Assembly: GCA_938003515.1 (NCBI GenBank)
Contig: CALKYL010000132.1
Location: forward strand, 1 to 6,879
Direction of reading: 5' to 3'
From: an uncultured bacterium
GTDB lineage: Bacteria > Planctomycetota > UBA1135 > UBA2386
DNA length: 6,879 nt
Shown here: positions 1 to 5,597 of the stretch, piece after piece
How positions within the stretch are numbered: position 1 is the stretch's first letter
Layout of the letters: every line of letters starts with the position of its first letter
The notes under the pieces: generated by a model
What the model saw: only the letters and a program-made list of their open reading frames with translations
Told to the model about the DNA's origin: nothing
Databases searched by the model: none
Made by a program: the position numbers and the translations under genes

Positions 1-6
1 GCCCCT

Positions 7-2049
7 CTACCGTACCACCGGCCCCCCGTCGCGGCTGCCGCTCAGCAGCCCCGCGGCCTTGACCCCGGTGAGCAGCGAGCGCACGCCCGCTCGGGTCACC
101 GGCAGGAGCCGCATCGAGACGTCCTTGAGCACCTCGACGGCGACGCCGCCGAGGCCGACGACCAGGACGCCGCCGTACTGCGGGTCGCGCTTGTAGCCGA
201 CGATCAGCTCGACGACGGGCTTCGGCAGCATCGGCGCGACCAGGATCCCGCGCAGGTCCGGCACCTGCCCGCGGGTCGCGCAGTAGCCGCGCACGCTGCT
301 CTCGATCGCGGCGAAGGTCGCGCGGGCGTCCGCCGTGCGCACACCGAGCCGCACGCCGCCTGCGTCGGTCTTGTGCGACACGCCACCGGCGACGACCTTC
401 ATCACCGCGGTGCCGCCGCACTCGGCCACCGCCTGCTCCGCCTCCTCGGGCGTCGCGCAGAGGTTGCCGGGCACGACCTTGACGCCGTAGCCGGCGACGA
501 GCTCGCGCGCCTCGGTCTCGAGCAGCACCGTGCGCTCCTGCTCGCGCACGGCCGACATCCCGGCCCACTTGCCGCGCGGCGCAGGGTGCGGGGTGCCGCG
601 CCGTTCGCTGAGCAAGACGCCGCGCTGGTAGCACGCGGCGGCGCACCGACACGCGACCTCGAGCGAGCGCACGACCGGCACGCCCGCCTGGCGCAGCACG
701 TCGAGCGGCTCGCTCGGCGCGTCCGCGTAGAGGCTGTGCACGACCAGCGCGCGGTTGTGCTTGCGCGCGCACTCGACGAGCGCCTGCGCGGCGGCGACCT
801 CGCGGGCCAGCAGCTCGGCGGCGAAGCGGCGGTGGTAGCCGCCGAACAGACCGACGATCAGCACCGTGCCGACCGTGTCGTCGGCCATTATTGTCTCGAC
901 GCAGCGCGCGAACACCATCGGATCGGCGTCGGCGCGCCCGGCCAGGTCGACCGGGTTGCCCGGCGCGTCGCGCGTCTGCAGCTCGCGCTGAAGCGACGCG
1001 GCGGTGACCGCGGTCATCTCGACGAGGTCGACCTGCTGGCTGTGCAGCGCGTCGGCCGCGAGCGTGCCGTGGCCGCCGCCGTCGGTCACGACCGCGATGC
1101 CGCGGTAGCCGCCGCGCGCCGGCTGCGTCGCCAGCGTCTCGGCCACGTGGAACAGCTCGTCCGACCGGCGCACGTGCACGACCCCGGCCCGCCGCAGACC
1201 GGCGCGGAACACCGGGTACGAGCCGGCGAGCGCGCCGGTGTGCGAGCGCGCCGCCGCCCGACCGCGCACGGTCGCGCCCCCCTTCAGCAGGATCACGGGC
1301 TTCTTCGCCGACACCCGCTCGGCGACCTCGAGGAACTTGCGGCCGCGGCGGAATCCCTCGACGTGCATCGCGATCGCGGTCGTGTTCGGCTCGTTGCCGA
1401 GATAGTCGAGGTACTCGTCGAAGCGCAGGTCGACCTCGTTGCCGACGCCGATGACCATCGAGAAGCCGATGCGCGAGCGCCGCATCGACTCGATCATGAA
1501 CTGCAGCGACACGTTGCCGGACTGCGAGAGCAGCGCGATGCGGCCGGCGGGCACGTCCGAGACCCCGATCAGGTTGAGGCCGCGGTGCGGGTTCAGGATG
1601 CCGGACGTGTTGGGGCCGACGACGCGGATCCCGGTGCGCTCGACCACGTCGCGGATCTGCTCCTCGAGCGCCTCGCCCTCGGCGCCGATCTCGCGGAACC
1701 CGAGGGCCACGACGACCGCGCCGGCGATGCCGCGCTCGGCGCACTCGGCGAGCACGCGCGGCACGGTCGGGGCGGGCGTGCACACCAGCGCCACGTCGAC
1801 GTCGCCGTCGATGTCCTGCAGCGACTTCGACACCGGGACGCCGCGGATCTCGCCGCCCTTCGGATTGACCGGGAACACGCCGCCGGTGAACGCCGCCTGC
1901 TGCAGCGACGCGACGGCCTGGTAGCCGCGCTTCTGCGGATCGGCAGACGCGCCGACGATCGCGACGCCGCGCGGACGGAAGATCCGGTCCAGCGGCGGCG
2001 AGGACTCAGTCACCAGTGAAGCGCGGGGATCTTCGTTCACGGAATGCAT
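7..2049 (-). CDS. NDP-forming acyl-CoA synthetase (acetate--CoA ligase family), C-terminus short
   Basis: This 680-residue protein has the fused alpha-beta layout of ADP-forming acyl-CoA synthetases, which make an acyl-CoA from a carboxylic acid, CoA and ATP through a phosphohistidine. Residues ~20-145 are a Rossmann CoA-binding domain (GVAIVGASADPQKRG at 28-42). Residues ~150-300 are the succinyl-CoA-ligase-like region, with SQSGNVS at 175-181 and the SHTGALAG motif at 269-276, where His270 should be the phosphorylated residue. Residues ~503-680 are ATP-grasp, with SHKTDAGGV at 558-566 and GYKRDPQYGG at 618-627. No GNAT domain is present. The ATG at 2049 is chosen because AGAAGG lies 5 nt upstream. 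It overlaps the end of the hydratase gene by 44 nt, which suggests coupling. Family members normally continue roughly 50 residues past the last motif seen here, including an E-x-D-x-N-P segment; this one stops at TAG 7-9. The acid substrate cannot be read from the sequence. Family assignment is strong. Confidence 0.93.
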   Translation of the reverse strand: MHSVNEDPRASLVTESSPPLDRIFRPRGVAIVGASADPQKRGYQAVASLQQAAFTGGVFPVNPKGGEIRGVPVSKSLQDIDGDVDVALVCTPAPTVPRVLAECAERGIAGAVVVALGFREIGAEGEALEEQIRDVVERTGIRVVGPNTSGILNPHRGLNLIGVSDVPAGRIALLSQSGNVSLQFMIESMRRSRIGFSMVIGVGNEVDLRFDEYLDYLGNEPNTTAIAMHVEGFRRGRKFLEVAERVSAKKPVILLKGGATVRGRAAARSHTGALAGSYPVFRAGLRRAGVVHVRRSDELFHVAETLATQPARGGYRGIAVVTDGGGHGTLAADALHSQQVDLVEMTAVTAASLQRELQTRDAPGNPVDLAGRADADPMVFARCVETIMADDTVGTVLIVGLFGGYHRRFAAELLAREVAAAQALVECARKHNRALVVHSLYADAPSEPLDVLRQAGVPVVRSLEVACRCAAACYQRGVLLSERRGTPHPAPRGKWAGMSAVREQERTVLLETEARELVAGYGVKVVPGNLCATPEEAEQAVAECGGTAVMKVVAGGVSHKTDAGGVRLGVRTADARATFAAIESSVRGYCATRGQVPDLRGILVAPMLPKPVVELIVGYKRDPQYGGVLVVGLGGVAVEVLKDVSMRLLPVTRAGVRSLLTGVKAAGLLSGSRDGGPVVR

Positions 2050-2785
2050 CGATGCCTTCTTGCCAGTCCTTCGTGCCCATGCACGACGCCAGCGCGTCCG
2101 CCTCCGCGGCGAGCGCCTCGTCGATCGTCCGGTCGCGCGCCTGCCGGAGCAGGCGCTTCGCGAACGCGACCGAGCGCGGCGCCTGCGCGGCCGCCTCCGC
2201 GGCCATCGCGGTCGCCTGTTCGAGCACGGCCGCGGCGGGCGCGGCCGCGTTGCACACGCCCCAGCGCGCGGCCTCGGTTCCCGAGAAGAAGCGGCCGAGC
2301 AGCAGGAGCTCCCGCGCCCGCGTCATGCCGACCCGCTCGACCAGCGTGAACGTCGTGCCGCCGCCGACGAACGTCCCGAGCCCGAACTCGGGGAAGCGCA
2401 GCTTCGCGTCCTCGGCGACGACGGTCAGGTCGCACGCCAGCGCGAGCTCGAGGCCGGCGCCGATCGCGTGGCCGTTGACGGCGCCGACGACGACCTTCTC
2501 GCAGCGCATGATCGCGGCCGCGGCGTCCTGGCCGAGCTGCGCATAGCGCCGCTTCGTGGGCTCGTCCGGCGCTCCCTCGCCGTGGTTCTTGAGGTCCGCG
2601 CCGACGCAGAACGCCCGCCCGGCCCCGGTGACGACGATCGCGCGCACGTCGCGGTCCGCGCCCGCTCCGGCGAGCGCGTCGATCAGCTCGCGGTACAGGA
2701 TCTCGGTGACCGCGTTGAGCCGGTCGGGCCGCTGCAGCGTCAGCGTCGCGAGGGCTCCGTCACGACGGACTTGCAGCTGCGACAT
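2006..2785 (-). CDS. Enoyl-CoA hydratase/isomerase (crotonase family)
   Basis: A 259-residue crotonase-fold protein of normal family length. It probably hydrates a 2-enoyl-CoA to a 3-hydroxyacyl-CoA in the cytoplasm. Numbered from the ATG at 2785, FCVGADLK (59-66) and GHAIGAGLELA (105-115) form the expected oxyanion-hole regions. Both acid residues of a true hydratase are present: Glu113 in GAGLELA and Glu133 in FPEFGLG, 20 residues apart as in rat mitochondrial enoyl-CoA hydratase (Glu144/Glu164). The start at 2785 gives the usual short N-terminus (MSQLQVRRDG). An ATG at 2797 and a TTG at 2821 are also in frame; none has a clear Shine-Dalgarno sequence, so the start is uncertain. The downstream acyl-CoA synthetase begins inside this gene, so the two probably serve one acid-degradation pathway. 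Isomerase or other crotonase activities cannot be excluded. Confidence 0.92.
   Translation of the reverse strand: MSQLQVRRDGALATLTLQRPDRLNAVTEILYRELIDALAGAGADRDVRAIVVTGAGRAFCVGADLKNHGEGAPDEPTKRRYAQLGQDAAAAIMRCEKVVVGAVNGHAIGAGLELALACDLTVVAEDAKLRFPEFGLGTFVGGGTTFTLVERVGMTRARELLLLGRFFSGTEAARWGVCNAAAPAAAVLEQATAMAAEAAAQAPRSVAFAKRLLRQARDRTIDEALAAEADALASCMGTKDWQEGIDAFRERRSPRFTGD
2055..2060 (-). promoter_or_regulatory. Ribosome binding site of the acyl-CoA synthetase gene
   Basis: On the minus strand AGAAGG lies 5 nt before the ATG at 2049. It sits inside the 3' end of the hydratase gene. It decides the start: the alternative GTG at 2013, which would overlap the upstream stop by only 8 nt, has no purine-rich sequence in front of it. 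Confidence 0.6.
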
Positions 2786-2797
2786 GCGCCGGATCAT

Positions 2798-2815
2798 GGC
2801 CGCGGCGCCGCGGCC
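2798..2815. repeat. 18-bp perfect GC palindrome before the hydratase gene
   Basis: GGCCGCGGCGCCGCGGCC is its own reverse complement over 18 bp. It directly abuts the in-frame ATG at 2797 and ends 12 bp upstream of the preferred ATG at 2785. In RNA it would fold into an 8-9 bp all-GC stem with almost no loop. It could attenuate read-through from the peroxidase gene or block ribosome access, but no U-tract follows, so it is not a standard terminator. Chance palindromes are commoner in DNA this GC-rich. Confidence 0.5.
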
Positions 2816-2823
2816 GGGCAAGC

Positions 2824-2851
2824 CGGCGGCTCGATCCGGCGCCGGCCGCCG
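2824..2851 (-). terminator. Possible hairpin just after the peroxidase stop codon
   Basis: CGGCGGC (2824-2830) pairs with GCCGCCG (2845-2851), a 7-bp GC stem around a 14-nt loop that itself contains most of the palindrome CCGGCGCCGG (2836-2845). It begins one base beyond the peroxidase TGA (2853-2855) in the direction of transcription. It lacks a T-tract, so it is at most a weak or factor-assisted transcription end. Confidence 0.25.
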
Positions 2852-2852
2852 C

Positions 2853-4031
2853 TCAGTTCTTCGCGAACTCTTCGGGCAGCTCGCCGGTCAGCGCCTTCAG
2901 GAACGCGAGCATCGCCTGCGTCTGCTCCTCGGTCAGCTCGCGCGCGAGCTGGATCTTGGCCATGTGCGTGACGGCTTCCTCGAGCGTCGCGATCGCGCCG
3001 TCGTGGTAGTACGGCGCGGTCTTCTCGACGTTGAGCAGCGAGGGGACCTTGAACAGGAACTTGTCCGCAGCGTTGCCGGTGACCTGCTCGCGGCCGGTGT
3101 CGGAGCCCTCGTAGGGCTGCAGCAGCCCGACCTTCTGGAACATGTGGCCGCCGAGCGTGCGGTTGATGTGGCACGTCGTGCAGCCGACCTCCATGAAGGT
3201 CTTGAGGCCGAGCAGCTCCTCGTTGCTCAGCGCGCGCTGGTTTCCGTCGAGGTAGTCGTCCCACCGGGAGCGCGTCACCAGCGTGCGCGCGAACGCGCCG
3301 ATCGCGTGGCCGAAGTTCTCGGCGTTCACCGGGTCGTCGACGCCGGGGAAGGCCTTCCCGAACGCCTCGACGAGCGCCGGCTTCGCCGCGATCTTCGCCG
3401 CGAGCTCGTCGCCGGTCGCCGCGCCGTGCGCGAACGCCGCCTCGACCGACGGCGCGCGGCCGTCCCAGTACTGCGCGAACTGGCGGTGCGCGTTGTAGGT
3501 CGTCGGCGCGTTGCGCGCGACGCCGTCGGGCGTCGGCTTGCCGTCGACGCCGTAGCTGCCGAGGTCGTGGCACGACGCGCAGCTCGCGCCGGCGTTCGCG
3601 GACAGGCCCGGCTCGTGGTAGAGCGCCTTGCCGAGCGCGACGAGCGCCGGGGTGCTGTCGACGGCAGCAGCCGGCGCCGTGGTCTCGTTGCCGAACAGCG
3701 CCTTGACCATGCGCATGTCGACCTTCGGACGGCGGATCGCCTTCGGCGCCGACGGCGACTCCTGCGCCTGCGCGTCGTCCTGCGCCTGCGCGTCGTCCTG
3801 CGCCTGCGCGTCGTCGGACTTCGCCGCGGGCGGCGGCGACTTCTGCGACGGCTCGCGGGACGGCTGTTGCGGGGAATCGGAGCCGCACGCGGCCAGCCGC
3901 CGGACCGACAGGGCGACGGCCGTCCAAAGGAGGGGCGTCCTGGCGTGGGCGTTGGCGGGCCGGTGTGGTTCGCGTGACAAAGCGAGGCAGCGTTCGAAGT
4001 TTCGCCGGGTCCGGAGGCAGCGATCCCGCAT
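2853..4031 (-). CDS. Di-haem cytochrome c peroxidase / MauG-family lipoprotein
   Basis: A 392-residue protein of the bacterial cytochrome c peroxidase/MauG family, which moves electrons through two c-type haems in the periplasm and classically reduces H2O2 to water. Haem sites are CASCH (151-155) and CTTCH (284-288). Family landmarks are RNAPTTYN (173-180), QYWDGRAPS (187-195), FKVPSLLNV (327-335), TAPYYHDGA (338-346) and a candidate axial Met357 in EEAVTHMAK. LAAC at 46-49 reads as a lipobox, placing the protein on a membrane by lipidated Cys49. A Ser/Pro/Ala/Gln linker follows, with three DDAQAQ repeats (73-90). Oddities: two arginines (44-45) interrupt the hydrophobic stretch of the signal, the n-region is long, and the segment after WDGRAP is about 8 residues shorter than in typical members and lacks the NPxEM motif. 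ATG 4031 has no clear ribosome site; TTG 3980 is an alternative start. Family certain, peroxidase activity not. Confidence 0.92.
   Translation of the reverse strand: MRDRCLRTRRNFERCLALSREPHRPANAHARTPLLWTAVALSVRRLAACGSDSPQQPSREPSQKSPPPAAKSDDAQAQDDAQAQDDAQAQESPSAPKAIRRPKVDMRMVKALFGNETTAPAAAVDSTPALVALGKALYHEPGLSANAGASCASCHDLGSYGVDGKPTPDGVARNAPTTYNAHRQFAQYWDGRAPSVEAAFAHGAATGDELAAKIAAKPALVEAFGKAFPGVDDPVNAENFGHAIGAFARTLVTRSRWDDYLDGNQRALSNEELLGLKTFMEVGCTTCHINRTLGGHMFQKVGLLQPYEGSDTGREQVTGNAADKFLFKVPSLLNVEKTAPYYHDGAIATLEEAVTHMAKIQLARELTEEQTQAMLAFLKALTGELPEEFAKN
3760..3813. repeat. Three perfect 18-bp tandem repeats inside the peroxidase gene
   Basis: The 18-mer TCCTGCGCCTGCGCGTCG (plus strand) occurs three times in a row without a mismatch, at 3760-3777, 3778-3795 and 3796-3813. 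On the minus strand it encodes the acidic/Gln repeat (DDAQAQ)x3 in the linker between the lipidated cysteine and the haem domain. Being in frame (18 bp), copy-number change by slippage would lengthen or shorten the linker by six residues without breaking the gene. Confidence 0.97.
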
Positions 4032-4116
4032 CGTATCGCCGGCCCGTGCCTTCCCGGGCCCGCGAAGCCCCGCTACGGTCGGGAACGTGGTCGCTCACGA
4101 TCCCAGCCCGTGAGGC

Positions 4117-4137
4117 GGCGCGCCGGTCCGGCGCGCC
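4117..4137. repeat. 10+1+10 bp perfect inverted repeat in the divergent region
   Basis: GGCGCGCCGG (4117-4126), a single T, then CCGGCGCGCC (4128-4137). Each arm contains a full GGCGCGCC palindrome, so the site is two identical 8-bp palindromes (4117-4124 and 4130-4137) separated by 5 bp. Its location between divergent genes suits a dimer-binding operator; it could also fold as a stem in either transcript. The nearest flanking start is the peroxidase ATG, 85 bp away. Confidence 0.6.
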
Positions 4138-4300
4138 CGCACCGACCCCTTCGGCGCTGATCTCGGGCCGCCGCCCGGGGTGGCGCTGGCCCCGGCACCC
4201 CTCGCATGACCCTGGATTCGCAGAGCGCGGCCAACGCGTCGCCCGAGCCGCCCGCGGAGACGCTCCGCGCGGCGGTTGGCAGGTCCGCGCGCCGTCGATC

Positions 4301-4304
4301 GGAG
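4301..4304 (+). promoter_or_regulatory. Ribosome binding site of maf
   Basis: GGAG lies 5 nt before the ATG at 4310. It settles the start of maf, whose reading frame stays open far upstream (to 3965) with no family similarity before this ATG. Confidence 0.75.
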
Positions 4305-4309
4305 CCCCT

Positions 4310-4885
4310 ATGCAGCTGATCCTCGCCAGCACGTCCCCCTACCGCCGCGCGCTGCTCGAACGGCTCGGCGTGCCGTTCGCGACCGAGGCCCCCGGCGTCG
4401 ACGAGGACGAGGTCAAGCGGCGCGCCGAGAGCCCCCTCGCGGCCGTCACCGAGCTGGCGCGGCGGAAGGCGCGCGCGGTCGCCGAGCGCTTCCCGGACGC
4501 GGTCGTGGTCGGCGGCGACCAGACGGCGGCCGTCGACGGCGAGCTGCTCGACAAGCCGGGCAGCGAGGCCGCGGCGAAGGCGCAGCTGCGGCGGCTCGCG
4601 GGGCGCACGCACGAACTCCTGACCGCGGTCGCGATCGCGCGCGGCGACGAGCTGCGCGAGTTCGTCGACCTGACGACGCTGCACATGCGCGAGCTCGACG
4701 ACGCGGAGATCGCCCGCTACGTGTCCGCCGAGCGGCCGCTCGACTGCGCCGGCAGCTACAAGGTCGAGGGGCTCGGGGTCGCGCTGTTCGACCGCATCGA
4801 CGGCTCCGACCACACGGCGATCCAGGGCCTGCCGCTGCTGCGGCTGTGCCAGGAGCTGCGGCGGCTCGGCTTCGCGCTGCCGTGA
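4310..4885 (+). CDS. yceF: Maf-family nucleoside triphosphate pyrophosphatase, YceF subtype
   Basis: A 191-residue cytoplasmic Maf/HAM1-fold protein, full length for the family. It should hydrolyse a non-canonical or modified nucleoside triphosphate to the monophosphate and pyrophosphate. The N-terminal nucleotide-binding motif ILASTSPYRRALLERLG occupies 4-20, and GGDQ (68-71) carries the catalytic acid, Asp70. The C-terminal half has DCAGSYKVEGLG (145-156) followed by LFDRIDGSD (159-167) and QGLPLLRLCQ (172-181). This AGS(Y/F)KxEG signature matches E. coli YceF, described as an m7GTP pyrophosphatase, rather than YhdE (dTTP/UTP type, AGAYxIQG) or YhdE-YceF fusions. The start is fixed by GGAG upstream and by the canonical M-x-L-I-L-A-S opening. 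It is transcribed alone and converges on the nos-like cassette with a 10-bp gap. Substrate preference is inferred from subtype motifs only. Confidence 0.95.
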   Translation: MQLILASTSPYRRALLERLGVPFATEAPGVDEDEVKRRAESPLAAVTELARRKARAVAERFPDAVVVGGDQTAAVDGELLDKPGSEAAAKAQLRRLAGRTHELLTAVAIARGDELREFVDLTTLHMRELDDAEIARYVSAERPLDCAGSYKVEGLGVALFDRIDGSDHTAIQGLPLLRLCQELRRLGFALP

Positions 4886-4900
4886 CCGGCGGGCGTCACG
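4881..4900. terminator. Short symmetric hairpin spanning both convergent stop codons
   Basis: CGTGAC (4881-4886) pairs with GTCACG (4895-4900), a 6-bp stem with an 8-nt loop. It contains the maf TGA (4883-4885) in one arm and the opposing gene's TGA (4896-4898 on the minus strand) in the other. It could act as a weak bidirectional end, but there is no T-tract on either side. Confidence 0.3.
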
Positions 4901-5534
4901 CGGCCGCGCGGGCGGCGTGCCGGCCGCGCCACAGGTAGAGCAGCGTCAAGGCCCAGACGCCGAGCGTGAACGCCCCCATCAGCACCGAGCCGAGCTGCGG
5001 CATGCTGTGCGTCGTGAAATTCGCGATCTTCTTGGTGCCGATCACGACCGGCATGAACGGCTCGACCGTCACCGGCGCCTTCGGGTCGAGCTCGTGGCCG
5101 AACTCCCACAGCATCCAGACGAAGCGGCCGAACGCGATCGCCGACACGTAGGCCGCGACCATTGACAGGTCGATGATCGTGCGCACGTTGCCGAGCAGGG
5201 CGGCGCGCAGCGACAGCAGCGCCATCGCGATCAGCGCGAACGGGATCCAGTCCAGGTCGCGCAGCTCCTCGCGGGTGATCGTGCGCATGCCGATGTAGTG
5301 GTTCAGCACGTTGATCTCCTGCACGTCGTGGCCGTCGTTGCCGCCGACGAGCCGGTGCGCGTAGATGTCCATGCGGAGCCCGTCCGGATACTGCGGCGCC
5401 TCCATGCTGATCTGCCACAGCGGGAACAGGAAGCTCAGCAGGAGCGGCACGATCAGCGCGAGGAGCACGAGCCGGGCGCCGCCGCGCAGCGGCGTGTCCA
5501 GGTGCTCCCAGAAGCTCTCGGGGGTCGGTCGCAT
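4896..5534 (-). CDS. Four-helix membrane protein of a nos-like cassette, function unknown
   Basis: I do not recognise a named domain with certainty. The 212-residue protein has four predicted membrane helices at about 21-40, 96-115, 119-145 and 181-202. Positive charges (R17/R21, R110/R118, R203-R209) put both termini inside, leaving two outside loops, 41-95 and 146-180. These loops hold the likely conserved segments: MEAPQYPDGL (44-53), IYAHRLVGG (57-65), INVLNHYIGM (74-83) and IGTKKIANFTTHSMP (165-179). They contain His60, 69, 79, 177 and Met44, 55, 83, 161, 178, which could bind copper. From memory, proteins with the EAPQYPxGL and LNHYIGM motifs accompany nosL/nosD/nosF/nosY genes in other bacteria, so a NosB-like or copper-delivery role is plausible but inferred. 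The only start is ATG 5534, with no real Shine-Dalgarno. It is the last gene of the cassette, 63 bp after the permease. Confidence 0.85.
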   Translation of the reverse strand: MRPTPESFWEHLDTPLRGGARLVLLALIVPLLLSFLFPLWQISMEAPQYPDGLRMDIYAHRLVGGNDGHDVQEINVLNHYIGMRTITREELRDLDWIPFALIAMALLSLRAALLGNVRTIIDLSMVAAYVSAIAFGRFVWMLWEFGHELDPKAPVTVEPFMPVVIGTKKIANFTTHSMPQLGSVLMGAFTLGVWALTLLYLWRGRHAARAAA

Positions 5535-5541
5535 CGTCCAG

Positions 5542-5592
5542 GGGTTCGTTTCGCGGGTTCGTCGGAGGGTCGTCGTTCGGGTCGCTTCGTTC
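5542..5592. repeat. Degenerate 12-14-bp tandem repeat in the permease/membrane-protein spacer
   Basis: On the plus strand the spacer divides into GGGTTCGTTTCGC (5542-5554), GGGTTCGTCGGA (5555-5566), GGGTCGTCGTTC (5567-5578) and GGGTCGCTTCGTTC (5579-5592), then GGGG. Exact sub-repeats are GGGTTCGT at 5542 and 5555, and TCGTTCGGG at 5573 and 5587. The transcript therefore reads as CCCGAAC-type units almost free of U. Confidence 0.6.
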
Positions 5593-5597
5593 GGGGC

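Larger units (their letters stand above)
4032..4309. promoter_or_regulatory. Divergent intergenic region between the peroxidase gene and maf
   Basis: These 278 bp separate the minus-strand peroxidase gene from plus-strand maf and should contain promoters for both. I could not identify convincing -35/-10 hexamers, which is usual in DNA this GC-rich. The clearest structure is an inverted repeat at 4117-4137, listed separately. A weaker stem, CCGGGG (4175-4180) with CCCCGG (4190-4195), lies closer to maf. A 37-codon frame (4206-4319, starting MTLDSQSAAN) runs into the start of maf but has no ribosome site and low-complexity composition, so I do not call it a gene. Confidence 0.5.

Noticed and set aside
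373..2019. 548-codon plus-strand open frame opposite the acyl-CoA synthetase gene
   Set aside because: Its product is Arg/Ala/His/Asp-rich low-complexity sequence with no family motif. The opposite strand encodes a clear multi-domain enzyme; stop codons are simply rare in this GC-rich antisense frame.
2026..2052. Feruloyl-CoA-specific naming (ferA/ferB) for the synthetase and hydratase
   Set aside because: Gene order alone supports it; the hydratase keeps both catalytic glutamates and no substrate-specific residues are recognisable, so I left the gene symbols empty.
3919..3944. AAAGGAGGGG on the plus strand as a ribosome site for a plus-strand gene
   Set aside because: The following GTG frame stops after ten codons, and the other frame is non-conserved-looking and antisense to the peroxidase signal region.
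2556..3977. 473-codon plus-strand open frame across the hydratase start and peroxidase gene
   Set aside because: Composition is dominated by Arg, Val, Leu and Ala repeats with no recognisable domain, and it lies antisense to a protein with two haem motifs.
3965..4309. Upstream extension of maf in frame from a GTG at 3965
   Set aside because: The added residues have no similarity to Maf proteins, whereas ATG 4310 has GGAG 5 nt upstream and starts exactly at the conserved family N-terminus.
2794..4332. 512-codon minus-strand frame overlapping the peroxidase gene
   Set aside because: It is a different frame of the same strand, Arg/Gly/Ala-rich and without motifs; the 2853-4031 frame carries CASCH and CTTCH and is the real one.
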